20,169 nucleotides of DNA from Gracilaria caudata (GCA_030374735.1 JASCIV010000439.1:1-20169); one strand, 5' to 3'; numbered from the stretch's first letter, positions 1 to 8,515 are shown. Made by a program: numbers and translations. Notes: generated from the sequence alone by a model not told the origin.

Positions 1-597
1 CAGCGTGTTGTCCATCGTGCCGCGCTCCTCGCGCAGCTCATCCACGCGCGTTTGCAGCGTGGCGTGCTGCAGGATGAGCTTCATCTTGCCGCCGCGCAGC
101 GCGTTGGTGTTCTGTTGCCGCGTGTGCTTTTTTTGCTGCAGATGCGCAATGCGCTCGAGCAGCGTTTGCTTGTGCGCGCGCTCGCGACGCAGCTCGGAGT
201 GCTTTGTGGCGTGCGCGTCGCGCTGCACGGACAGCGCGGCTTGTAGCGCGTCGTGGTGCGCGCGAAGCTCGGAGACGAGCTCGCATAGCTTGACATGCTC
301 GTGGTGCACACACGAGAGCGTGGCGCTTTGGTGGTTGTGCTGCTGACGCAGGGTGTGCAGATGCTCGCGCAGCGACGCGCTGCGCGATTGGGCGGCGACG
401 TGCGGCGTGCATGGCGCATGGAGAGGTGCGTGGCGCGCGGTGATGTCGGCGGCGTGTGGACCGCAGACGGGCTGTTCGCCGCTGTCGTCGGCGTGTGGAC
501 CGAAGACGGGCTGTTCGCGGCTGTCGCTCTCCCTGCGCGCAACACAGCGGCCCTGACTTTTCGATGCGCTCAGCAGTGTGCTTCACTCTTTGTGCAT
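1..597 (-). CDS. coiled-coil protein, N-terminal part, runs off left edge
   Basis: Read on the minus strand from 532 down to 1, one frame stays open and has the composition of a long coiled coil: leucines at heptad spacing with Glu/Arg/Gln/His between them, e.g. LRRERAHKQTLLERIAHLQ and LQTRVDELREERGTMDNTL. Overlapping frames give only Arg/Ala/Ser-rich shadows. A TGA at 583-585 closes this frame and no in-frame ATG lies near its start. A 54-bp intron (533-586, GTGAAG...GCGCAG) would solve this: exon 1 at 587-597 begins ATG CAC AAA GA and joins in phase to G-GAG-AGC. The N-terminal ~26 residues contain a 13-residue tandem repeat. No family was recognised; a structural or cytoskeletal role is only an inference. 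The 3' end lies outside the window. Exon 2 is fairly secure, exon 1 is a proposal. Confidence 0.55.
454..526. repeat. 39-bp in-frame tandem repeat, two copies
   Basis: GTGTGGACCG starts at 454 and again at 493, a period of 39 bp. The units differ at two positions over the first 33 bases and then diverge. The period is 13 codons, so in the minus-strand coding frame it gives two 13-residue units, EQPVFGPHAD-like then EQPVCGPHAA-like, just before the coiled coil. Confidence 0.7.
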
Positions 598-1440
598 GCC
601 AAGTAGCACGCTACAAGCTTAGATATGTGCGCGCGCGGGAGCGCGACACTAGTCCTCAGCGCGCCTAGCGGCCCGCGCTAGACTCCTTGCGTGTGCGCAA
701 GGCGCGCAACAGCGCCCCGGCACTTTCCCTGTTGAACGCGCTGTTACGGCCAACAGTACTCCATATTCGTGGCGACTACGCATGGTGTGACATACAGATA
801 CACAAAAACACGCGCGCCAGCACACGCACAGAAACAACATTATGTGATGGACGCGGTGGAGTTACTTTGGCCTAGCAATTTGGTCACCAAATGGTAACGA
901 AGCCGGCGGCTCCCGGTCTTTCCTACAGCAGCGGTAGAAACCAAACAAAGAGGAAGTGATAGTAGTCCTACGATTTGAACCACAACATGTAGCGGAACTG
1001 CGCGGGGTAAGTAGCACTTCTTTCTGCGATGCAGAGGCGCGAAAACAGCAGTGTGCGCCAGTCTTATTGAGTGTGGGTCTAGCAACGGCGATACTATAAC
1101 CAAACGGTGCTTTTAGTTTGCGACAGTCGTCCACGGCAGCTCCCAGCTCCCGTACTGAGCGGCGGTGACGCGACTGCCCGCCGCAGCGGCGGTGGGTGTG
1201 CTGGTCTGGCGGAAGTGCGTTGGGACGGCGTCTTCGCGGCGTCCTGGCCGTGGCTGTGACGGCGAAGACAGAGACCGGAACACGCAGGGGTCGGTGGAGT
1301 GCGGCGCGTCGGTGGCAGAGCACTGTGACGGCGTGGGAGCCAGGTTCTTATATCGCCTGCGAGATATGAAAAGAATCTTTTTTAGGGGATGTCGTTCACC
1401 TCTAGGACATCCCTTCAAATCCGGCACCACAGTATGCACA
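598..1440. other. GC-rich intergenic stretch without a supported gene
   Basis: Several overlapping ORFs exist on both strands, but they are low-complexity (Arg/Pro/Ser-rich), mutually overlapping and without a recognisable motif. The part next to 597 would be the promoter region of the coiled-coil gene. Composition drops sharply from GC-rich to AT-rich near 1440. Confidence 0.4.
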
Positions 1441-1504
1441 TGATCAAAGTTTATAGGACCCCCCGCGGACAGAGTGTTTTCTCAAACCTTACTTCAGTAG
1501 ACCA

Positions 1505-1645
1505 CTATTTTTTTCGTTCGGCACGCAAAACTCGTTTAGAGTAGTCAGCTTGTTCCTGTCTCCAAATATTCTTCTTTTTCTCTCTCGTTAGAGCGACCCC
1601 GTTTTTGGCTCTACGTTTTTTCGTTTTCACGGACCGACGCCCCGC
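1505..1645 (-). CDS. possible terminal exon, lysine/arginine-rich C-terminus
   Basis: A 46-residue minus-strand reading ends in TAG at 1505-1507 and is very rich in charged residues: KTKKRRAKNGVALTREKKK, then IWRQEQADYSKRVLRAERKK. Such a composition is unusual for random AT-rich DNA and resembles the basic tails of nuclear or nucleolar proteins. The frame is closed just upstream, and the open part can start after an AG acceptor (AACTAAAG) at 1646. About 60 bp further upstream, ATATCAGAATA followed by GTAACC could be the donor of a preceding exon. The opposite strand is also open here with a hydrophobic reading, so the strand is uncertain. Function unknown. Confidence 0.25.
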   Translation of the reverse strand, partial: AGRRSVKTKKRRAKNGVALTREKKKNIWRQEQADYSKRVLRAERKK

Positions 1646-2823
1646 CTTTAGTTGCAACCTTGAAGGGCATTATTGCCGTTATTTGTCAAGCCGTTGCCTC
1701 TGGTTACTATTCTGATATTGCATGGCCTTGATATCGTCTCTTTAGACTGGCACACCCTGGAATTGGTGTTGTTCTACGGCGTTGGTCACTTTGTGTGCAG
1801 TTGTTGTTACCAAAATGGCCTCGACACTACCCTTGGTAAGGTGAATGTCTAACGCTTTAGTATTAACCGCTATATCGTTGAGATTCGTAACTTTTACAAA
1901 ATTGATCTAATGATAAATGTGATAATGATGCATGCTTAATGGCCAGATGCGACTACACTGATCAATTGGCAACTGGTCATCCAAATTATTAGGTTTTAGG
2001 AGTGCTCTCAAGAAGCTACTGTGTTATAAAGCTGAGGATGTATTTTCAGAAGCCTTGTTTTATTTACCGTTTGCAGTTGAGTCAATGTGAAGTTACTGTT
2101 TTGGGTGGAAATCCGGGACGAAATTACTGTATGTGAGGATTAAAGCATATGTAGAACAATATGCTAGTCGTGGGCGCTCGTTGAGCAAGATTGAAATTGT
2201 TGATTGATTGATCATAGTAAAACCATGGTTTCTTTTCATCATTGTTCATGTGCTAATACACTTTGAGATACAAATCGAAAGTTCAAAGTTTTTGAGAAGT
2301 TGTGCGCGATAGCTATCTTCCATGCCTTATAAAAGAGAAGTTTTTAGTGCCATTAAGGATCGGAACTGTATCCATAATCTTTGACAAAAATTTTATATGC
2401 CAGTTGTGGTTAAAGCAAGCTAAAAATTTAAAAACGCTTTATCTTATTTTTCCACAAAGCTTCATGTGTTGTACATTGTGTTTTTCTAAAGTCTGGTCTA
2501 CACATTATTGCAAATGAAAAACATTTGTTCTTGTAGTGCTAACTGGTGGTTCTCCAAAACTTTTCAAAACGAAAAACATGTAAACTACGACCATGAGTGG
2601 TCAATTTGTAGAACTTCAACTTCGTAACACACTTAGAAACAAAGTATAGGTTCCATTTTGCTCTTACAAGACTCGTTTGTCCCAAAATGGAACAGACTTT
2701 ATACTTTCATTTTTAGTTCCTTCAAAAAGAAATGCATATTTTGAAACACTTACTGTCTTATCTATCTGTACTATAGCATAAAACATTGCATGATTTCGAT
2801 TGATTTAATGTCGTGTGGATATA
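1646..2823. other. AT-rich stretch without a supported gene
   Basis: Strongly AT-rich sequence with frequent stops in all frames. The only structure I can point to is the fold-back at 2641-2707. A 71-codon plus-strand ORF at 2302-2517 is hydrophobic/aromatic, as AT-rich DNA often gives by chance, and shows no motif. Confidence 0.5.
2641..2707. repeat. 67-bp fold-back (interrupted inverted repeat)
   Basis: AAAGTATA (2641-2648) and TTCCATTTTG (2651-2660) are mirrored by CAAAATGGAA (2683-2692) and TATACTTT (2700-2707). The arms are separated by about 22 bp and interrupted by short unpaired stretches. It could be the residue of a small TA-flanked inverted-repeat element, or an isolated hairpin. 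Confidence 0.5.
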
Positions 2824-3042
2824 CAGTCATACCTTCAACTATGGGAGATGTATGCATCACCATCTGAAATGCGATCATTGTTTGACACAGTATCCATCAA
2901 AATCAAACTAACATGGGTGCTGGGTTCGTACGAGTATTCAGCGGAAACCAATGGAACGAAGCTACTGGATGATATGGAGGCGGAAATGCTGAAAGAATTG
3001 CTGCTAGAGGCGAGAGAAGCAGAATCGAGAAAGAAGAGCTGA
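2824..3042 (+). pseudogene. truncated C-terminus of a kinase-like (APH/choline-kinase-type) protein
   Basis: The frame ending in TGA at 3040-3042 encodes LQLWEMYASPSEMRSLFDTV, an interior segment and LLDDMEAEMLKELLLEAREA-ESRKKS. It is nearly identical to the C-terminus of the longer remnant at 11488-12052. The catalytic loop (HGDLPDNW in the other copy) is missing here: similarity begins abruptly around 2824, after the region corresponding to the kinase core. It is therefore a 5'-truncated fragment and unlikely to be functional. Relative to the other copy it lacks one 6-bp stretch (two codons) after the shared GACACAGTA and has scattered substitutions. Confidence 0.6.
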
Positions 3043-3222
3043 AGTAGATTTTCATGAAGTTGTGCAATTTTTTTAATCACTAACGCAACAATTCTACTTT
3101 TTCTTGGTCATGATTGACAGTACCAAGCTTTGATACAAGAAAAACGCAGATCAAGGAAAGAAGCCATTGACTTCAAGTATTATAGCGGATCCAAAAGAAC
3201 TCTTCAATTGCCGCTGCTTTTA
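2824..3222 (+). repeat. dispersed duplicate, copy 1 (partner 11829-12236)
   Basis: About 400 bp, mostly identical to 11829-12236 with scattered substitutions and small indels. It covers the kinase-like C-terminus and roughly 180 bp of 3' flank, including the shared ACAGTACCAAGCTTTGATAC. Similarity fades after AATTGCCGCTGC. Duplication including non-coding flank indicates a DNA-level segmental copy, not a retrocopy of an mRNA. Confidence 0.85.
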
Positions 3223-3274
3223 TGATCCGCAACACGTGTTGCACGCCAGGGGCTGCTATTGCAGGGATTTTTGT

Positions 3275-3370
3275 GACGTGCCACCGCGCAGAGCTTCGGG
3301 GGATGACCATCTAAACTTTACACCATGTATCTACAAGCGCGCTGAAGGCTACACTGTTGAGGCAACTGAA
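3275..3370 (+). repeat. short dispersed repeat, copy 1 (partner about 10165-10262)
   Basis: The segment containing CGCAGAGCTTCGG, then ATGACCATCT and TCTACAAGCGCGCTGAA matches 10165-10262 (CCGCAGAGCTTCGG, TGATCATCT, TCTACAAGCACGCTGAA) with a small gap. I estimate 75-80% identity by eye. It lies just downstream of the kinase-fragment copy here, but more than 1.2 kb upstream of the related remnant at 11.5-12.2 kb. Confidence 0.6.
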
Positions 3371-3686
3371 ACGCAATTCTCAACACAGGATCAAGTTCTT
3401 CAACCATTCAGAAATAATAGCACTTTGTTTCGCGGAACTATCCTTAGTACCACATTATTTCTTCATCTACGTTACTTGCGTGATAAAATGCGAGAAGTTC
3501 GGTGAAGGAATTGTGCAACAAATGCTGGACAAAATAGAAAGGATGGAAAGATACATTGCAGTAAGCTTAGTCTCAATTAATTTAAGATATGACGAAGACG
3601 ACAATTTACGACCATGATATCAAACCGTCTTCTTACAAGACGCAATTTCCAGCAAGAAGTTCTTGCCAAGAAGAAATTCCGTCACA

Positions 3687-4299
3687 TTAAGTCAATCGGC
3701 TCTCTTCGAAAAGCAAGTATGTGACAGCAGCTTTCACATTTTGCATCCTTCTTTCAATGCAGTCTTTATCTGAGCAGCAGCCATCGCCTGCGGCGTGGGC
3801 ACCATAACAGTTGAAACAGTTTTCGGAGTGTGCTTCTTCAACGAAGAGTTCTTGGCATTTTTGTAAATCTGGACATGTAGATTAAAATTTAATGAAGGCG
3901 AACTTGAAGAACTTGAAGACCTCATCTAAAAGTAACCAAAAGACAAGATTGTGTCAGAAAAAGCAAAATTTGATATGACGAAAGTCACACAAGTTTTCAG
4001 CGTCCTTTGTGAGAGAAAGCTACATGCAGTTTCATTTTGGTTTCGGAATGGGAAACTGACGTCAACAATAATAAAGAAGAAAGCATGATCAATTAAACTA
4101 TCAAAGGGTGCGTTTTGACGTGAAAAATACGTACGCCTTGCATGTCCAAGCGGTAGTTCTCGTTTCCGAATATGGTTCCTGCACGAAGACGCAGCCCGTT
4201 CAATTTACTATCGGGAATGCTATCCACAAACTCCTTGAATGCCTTCCTTGCTTCTACCATTACGCTGCCCTTTGGTTCAGTCCGGCCAGCCAGTGCTTT
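3687..4299 (-). CDS. 3' end of a spliced gene, Cys-rich C-terminus
   Basis: Two minus-strand open blocks look like exons. The upstream block (4299-4131) follows an acceptor (TATTAATCTCCAG) and reads EARKAFKEFVDSIPDSKLNG, then LRLRAGTIFGNENYRLDMQG. The downstream block (3868-3687) follows the acceptor CTACATGTCCAG and reads LQKCQELFVEEAHSENCFNC, then YGAHAAGDGCCSDKDCIERR, ending in TAA at 3687-3689. Joining at the donor GTATTT (4130) over a 262-bp intron keeps the frame (phase 1). A better-looking donor, GTACGT, 4 bp upstream does not keep it. The C-terminus has closely spaced Cys and one His (CxxCxxxH...CC...C), suggesting a small metal-binding or disulphide knot; I do not recognise the family. 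The upstream intron runs toward the deleted hAT element at 4337, so 5' exons may be displaced or lost. Confidence 0.4.
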
Positions 4300-4336
4300 C
4301 TGGAGATTAATAGATTAAGGAGCAGTTGCAAGAACT

Positions 4337-5120
4337 TAGGAACGTACATATGACTAACTAAACCAAGGTTTCCACAAGTCATTAGTCACCGTCTTTTTCC
4401 GCAAGTTAGTCATTCTTTAGTCATTCTTCAGCTTAATTCAGCTCCTGCCACACAAGCGATGATACCTTTCGCACAAGCCGAGAAAACACCTCACCCTTCG
4501 CATGCAGAAGACCAGATTGAACCAAAGAGCCCGTCTTTATCTCGTAACGAACGAAAACGCGAATCAACTCGCACATTTTCAAGGTGCTTGAGAGCAACGA
4601 CTGCGACGTAGACCCTTCATTTCTACCGAGATCACTGAAGAGCCGTTTCGCTGCCGCGGATGACGCTTGAGATGCTAGAAAAGCTTTGGCAACCATATTA
4701 AAAGGCAAAAGACTAACCAAACCAGTATGTTCGTTCAGTGTGCATCTTTGATGATGGATGCGGCTATCGTACTCCAAGCAGAAAACTTGGTACTAGATCC
4801 TTTTCCTTTTCCTGGGCCTCTGAGTTGAACGATCTGTGGTCTGTCTTCGTCTTGTGTAGGCATTATCAAATCACGAAGGTGCAGCTTGTGATAGGTTTCA
4901 ATGAGTGGATGATGATAAGTACCGACGGTACTGATCAAATGTCTAAAGAGTACTTCATGCTAATGCTCTACGTTCGTGCGGATATACACGTATTACAATA
5001 TGGTGAGTTGTGTAGCGTGTACGCGTGTATTAAGTGGTGACTAACTAAATGACTAATAGGTGAAGTTAGTTAGTTTGTAATTTATTTGAAGGTAGTTAGT
5101 CAGTCATTGGTACGGGTTCT
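4337..5120. mobile_element. non-autonomous hAT element (internal deletion derivative)
   Basis: About 784 bp. The ends match those of the larger element at 5760-8377: left TAGGAACGTA + ATGACTAACTAA, right (reverse complement) AGAACCCGTA + ATGACTGACTAACTACC. Subterminal ACTAAC/GTTAGT motifs are shared. Inside, only the two ends of a transposase frame remain, the N-terminal block (RGPGKGKGSSTKFSAW, about 4738-4840) and the C-terminal dimerisation block (4433-4740), with the zinc finger and catalytic core removed. The relation is that of Ds to Ac. The outer flanks, CAAGAACT (4329-4336) and TGAGAACC (5121-5128), agree at 5 of 8 positions, a possible decayed target duplication; the exact ends are less certain than in the larger copy. 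Confidence 0.8.
4433..4938 (-). pseudogene. hAT transposase remnant, N- and C-terminal parts only
   Basis: Minus-strand pieces: MPTQDEDRPQIVQL followed by RGPGKGKGSSTKFSAWSTIA and SIIKDAH, then a stop; in another frame, GLVSLLPFNMVAKAFLASQA, SSAAAKRLFSDLGRNEG and a C-terminus ending VWQELN (stop at 4433). The second part aligns with the C-terminal hAT dimerisation region of the larger copy (SSAAAERLFSNLGRLEG). The join near 4740 changes frame and removes about 1.9 kb relative to the larger copy, so no active enzyme can be made. Tryptophan (TGG) is kept in STKFSAW, where the large copy has TGA. Confidence 0.8.
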
Positions 5121-5322
5121 TGAGAACCTGAAGTTGTACGGGACAGACTGACAACGGCTGAATCAAGATTCTAAATGCTGACGCGCCCGTTTCATATTGA
5201 CCGAAAACTTGTGCAACGGATGTTCACCGCCTATAACGTCGTATAACATGTTTGCTTAAAACTATTGTATTGGGTTTGTGTAACACTTTATATGCTCAAT
5301 AAGGCGTAATTTTGTTCATGCA

Positions 5323-5355
5323 AGCGTATCATTCAGGAGTTGTGACTGATACGCT
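5323..5355. repeat. 33-bp direct repeat, copy 1, with internal inverted repeat
   Basis: AGCGTATCA (5323-5331) and TGATACGCT (5347-5355) are perfect 9-bp inverted arms around a 15-nt loop (TTCAGGAGTTGTGAC). The whole 33-mer recurs at 5672-5704 in the same orientation with three mismatches. Confidence 0.85.
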
Positions 5356-5671
5356 GGCATAAAGATACGTTTTTTTCTTCCTCTTCTTTATTGTGGAAGT
5401 TGGGCTCTCATTCCTGACACAACCAAGAAGCACCTAAAGGTACTTCTCTCTCCTTAAAAAGGCCAGAAATCGACGTGACGCTTCCAGTATCAAATATCTA
5501 AGCGACTTTTGGCGGTACTCTCTGAACGCCGCGAAAGATTTCGCGTCGGCTCGCAGTTGTCAAAGGCCAACGAAATGCAACGTGCTCGCGGTCTTTTGAC
5601 TCGTAAGGCACAATCGCAACGCAGCATCTTGTTCTCTATACGTCTTTTTGTTTGTATGTTTTCTCTATTCC

Positions 5672-5704
5672 AGCGTATCATTCAGGAGTTCTGACTGATG
5701 CGTT
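5672..5704. repeat. 33-bp direct repeat, copy 2
   Basis: Same orientation as 5323-5355, 349 bp downstream, 30 of 33 positions identical. The right arm is TGATGCGTT, so the stem of this copy is weakened by two substitutions. Confidence 0.85.
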
Positions 5705-5751
5705 GACGTAAAAGCGCTCGATCAGCTTGCCGGCCGCCCTCGCAGACATGG

Positions 5752-5759
5752 GTTGCACG
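5752..5759. repeat. target-site duplication, left (hAT)
   Basis: GTTGCACG immediately precedes the CAGGCCCGTA end of the element and recurs perfectly at 8378-8385. Eight-bp duplications are the hAT hallmark. Confidence 0.95.
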
Positions 5760-5789
5760 CAGGCCCGTATAGATGACTAACTAATTACC
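5760..5789. repeat. hAT terminal inverted repeat, left
   Basis: Starts CAGGCCCGTA, then ATGACTAACTAA after a 3-base variable spacer, then TACC. Pairs with 8348-8377. Confidence 0.9.
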
Positions 5790-5842
5790 CTTCTTCGTTA
5801 GTCGATAGTCACCGCATTTTTGTCTAAGTTAGTCAGAAAAAG

Positions 5843-8149
5843 TCACACTGATTCGTTCTCTTCCTCCCAAACCTTCGCAGCGATCTTGAGCGCAATACGT
5901 TTGAAAGACTCCCCCCTTGGATGTAGTAGGCCATCTTGACTAGAGTTTTTAGCACTCAGTTCGCCACAAACATACTCCCGAATGAGCTCACACATTTCCA
6001 TAGTATCTGAAAGTAAAGATTGGCACTGCGTGCCTTCGAGACGACCTAAATTGCTGAACAACCGTTCGGCAGCGGCGGAAGAGGCCTGTGACCCCAGAAA
6101 CGCGCGCACAACTGTATTGAACGGCACAGGACTGACCAGTCCCGGCGACTCATTTGCTCGCTTCCAGTACAAAAGAGCTTCGTTTGGCTCCTTCCTACCA
6201 TCATTTTTGAGGCATTGACGCATTTCTTTGTGAATTAAAGCAAACAACGTCTCCAGTGAAGAACTTGAGAGTGTCAAAGAGGTATCCATCGTTAGCACTT
6301 CACGCACTAGCGCTCTATATCATAAACCAAAATAAGCCTCCCGTTCATTTTCACCTCCCAAAAACTCCAGCTCACATTCGTTAACATCAACCAATGCCGC
6401 TAAATGAAACAGAAGAACCCGACGCGATTTCAGGATCTCGTTCTGCTGCTCACTTGTAGAACCGTGGAATGAATCCTGTTCCGGAGCCCACAAAACAGCC
6501 GTAGATGACACTGGTTTCCACAACGCCCCTAGCCGAGCCTCTAGCGAGACACACAGTTCATGACACAACTGTCGTGCAGCTGGCTTGATCAGACGAATCT
6601 TGCGAGCTTCTTCTCTCGCGAGGTCATAAGCAGCGCTGCTGGCGACCGGCGGACATGCAGTAGAATCAAGATCGTCAATCAAATTCAGTTGTGGGCCGTA
6701 ATGCTCATCGTGAAATTGTCTCGAGCTTGGTAGCAGAGAGCCTGACATAATCTTCAGAGTTTCATACAGTTCATGTATGACACGAGGCGCTCGCGACATC
6801 GTCACATTACGGTCGGCCGCCAATTGGCGTGCCACGCGTCGAAGTTCTTTGAGCACCCCTATGATCTCCACCAAGCAATTTGTGCTCTCCGAGGAGAGAT
6901 GAGGTAAGTCTACAGATGAAATCGATAGCTCCTCAGCAACTGATTGAATGTTAGCCATTCTTGCCAAGTATGTCGACATTGCAGCCAATTTGGAATGCCA
7001 TCGCGTAGATATGTCGTGCTTCAGACGCTGCACTCGATCTGCCGTAGCACCCTCACTTAATTGTTTCCCACGCAGGGTCATACTGGCTTTTGGGTGATAA
7101 TTAAAGTATGTGGTTACCTTGTTCACATGCTACACATAACGCTCCCACGGAGTGTCTTCCACAAAGACATCATTGACCACCAGTGCCAACGTATGGACTG
7201 TGCACCGAACGCCTCCCATGTAATCAGTAAAAAGATCTACAGCTTTTGCAGTAGCAGCTTCATTATCCGTAGTGACCGTAGAGATGCATATATCGTCCGA
7301 GCCTACAACCAAATTGGTAGACACGATTTCTTACAGAACATTACACAACTCTTGGGCGTTCTTTGGCAAATTTCTTAAGTTCAACGTCGTCACTGGTAAG
7401 GAGCACAGCTTCCAAGTTTCATCAACATAGTGCCATGTTACTCCAATTATTGGGGCACCCAAAGCAGCACTCCATCCATCGAATGTCAATGACCCTGTCT
7501 TTGCCCTCTCAACCTTGCGACGCAAAATCGAACATATAGCCTTGTATGTAGAGAATAATGTCCTTTCCACCAACTGTTTGCTCGAAAATTGCAGACGACC
7601 GCCCATGACATCAATAAGCCCCTGCAACACTGGGCTGCCTAGAGTAGAAATTGAGACCTCACTAGCACAGGCAAACAAAGTAAGTGCAACACTCTGGATG
7701 GTTTTGGGCGGTACTTCTTTCAGTTGCGTAGAGATTGTGCTTTCGTGACCAAAGGAGGAAAATGCAGTTGTATTACACATTCTTGCCTGCTGTTTTGTCG
7801 CTCTTTGGATAAGGATCTTGAGTCTTGATTCTGATTTGTTCCTTGTAATGGCGTGTTGAAGTTTCTCATGCAATATACGGTGGTGCGTCGTCTAGTGCAA
7901 CAGAATATTACTATTGGAGTAAGACTTGTTCATTCGGCGAATAACTTTGCACAGTTGGCATTGAAATGCTGGTCGTTCTGCATCTTTGATGATCCTAGCG
8001 GCGAGAGTGCTTCACACTGAATATTTTGTGCTTGATCCTTGACCTTTTCCGGGGCCCCGGCGTCTCAGTTGTTGAGCTGTCTGCTTTTGAATGACAGCAG
8101 CCGCAGAGAGCGACGTTGATGGCGGCGTTGGCTGAGAGGAATCGGTCAT
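5843..8149 (-). pseudogene. hAT transposase, BED finger to dimerisation domain, five in-frame stops
   Basis: A single minus-strand frame runs from ATG (8147-8149, MTDSSQPTPPS) to the stop at 5843-5845, 768 codons, without any frame change. Order: basic N-terminus RRRGPGKGQGSSTKYS; BED-like finger FQCQLC...H.TTHH; first catalytic region LTFDGWSAALGAP; second, VTTDNEAATA; CTVHTLALVVND (the conserved Cys-x2-His); RWHSKLAAMSTYLAR; C-terminal dimerisation block SSAAAERLFSNLGRLEG. Function in the family is cut-and-paste transposition. The frame is interrupted by TGA 8012-8014, TAG 7892-7894, TAA 7331-7333, TAG 7130-7132 and TGA 6320-6322. Each could arise by one C-to-T or G-to-A change from Trp, Gln or Arg codons; the first is confirmed by TGG in the deleted sister copy. 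No full-length product is expected unless stops are read through. Confidence 0.9.
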
Positions 8150-8347
8150 GTTCACAACACATTCCGAGAGCGTGCGTGTATGTCCTTGTCGTTCACAGCT
8201 TGTTCTCACATTTTGAGACTGATACCGTCATTTGGGTGCCTCGTATTGCACTTGGTACACGTGTTCTCTTTGTACACGTAAAATGACTAAATGACTAACT
8301 TGAGGTTTTTTCTGAAGTTAGTTAGTTATGTTTGCTACATTTTCGGA

Positions 8348-8377
8348 GGTAGTTAGTCAGTCATAGTTACGGGCCTG
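8348..8377. repeat. hAT terminal inverted repeat, right
   Basis: Reads GGTAGTTAGTCAGTCAT, a 3-base spacer, then TACGGGCCTG; the reverse complement matches 5760-5789 at about 25 of 30 positions. Confidence 0.9.
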
Positions 8378-8385
8378 GTTGCACG
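8378..8385. repeat. target-site duplication, right (hAT)
   Basis: GTTGCACG, identical to 5752-5759. Confidence 0.95.
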
Positions 8386-8478
8386 TCGTTAAAACGCCGC
8401 AACCGAAACTGGACAGAATTATCTAGGTCAAAGCGCACAACCGTAGATACATCTGTACCGTATCTTATACCTTCGTAT

Positions 8479-8509
8479 ACTCTGTACTACAGACTCTGTA
8501 GTACAGAGT
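8479..8509. repeat. perfect hairpin, 14-bp arms, 3-nt loop
   Basis: ACTCTGTACTACAG, loop ACT, then its exact complement CTGTAGTACAGAGT. It lies 6 bp before a second, longer perfect hairpin and about 310 bp before the APH-gene ATG. Confidence 0.95.
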
Positions 8510-8515
8510 TTGTAG

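Larger units (their letters stand above)
5121..5751. other. spacer between the two hAT elements, no supported gene
   Basis: About 630 bp between the elements. ORFs of about 60 codons at 5490-5694 on both strands mirror each other and have no motif. The only notable content is the pair of 33-bp hairpin repeats at 5323-5355 and 5672-5704. Confidence 0.5.
5760..8377 (-). mobile_element. full-length hAT-superfamily DNA transposon
   Basis: 2618 bp bounded by terminal inverted repeats and a perfect 8-bp target duplication (GTTGCACG on both sides). The left end begins CAGGCCCGTA and the right end, reverse complemented, begins CAGGCCCGTA; over the first 30 bp about 25 positions match. Subterminal regions (5770-5840 and 8285-8365) hold many ACTAAC/GTTAGT copies in both orientations, likely transposase-binding sites. 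One minus-strand transposase frame with a BED-type finger, RNase H-like core and hAT dimerisation domain fills the interior. It is closely related to the deleted copy at 4337-5120. The matching target duplication implies a fairly recent insertion, though the transposase frame carries stops. Confidence 0.95.

Noticed and set aside
38..586. Two long Arg/Ala/Ser-rich minus-strand ORFs over the left end
   Set aside because: They are frame shadows of the coiled-coil reading and have low-complexity composition without motif.
940..1000. tRNA-like GATTTGAACC at 970-980 (minus strand GGTTCAAATC)
   Set aside because: The flanking bases do not form a T-stem or acceptor stem.
840..1443. ORFs of 87-153 codons (minus) and 92 codons (plus)
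   Set aside because: They overlap one another with no motif or splice support, in GC-rich intergenic DNA.
5843..8149. Stop-codon reassignment to explain the interrupted transposase
   Set aside because: All three stop codons occur in the frame, and the kinase and zinc-finger genes end normally in TGA. Nonsense mutation is simpler.
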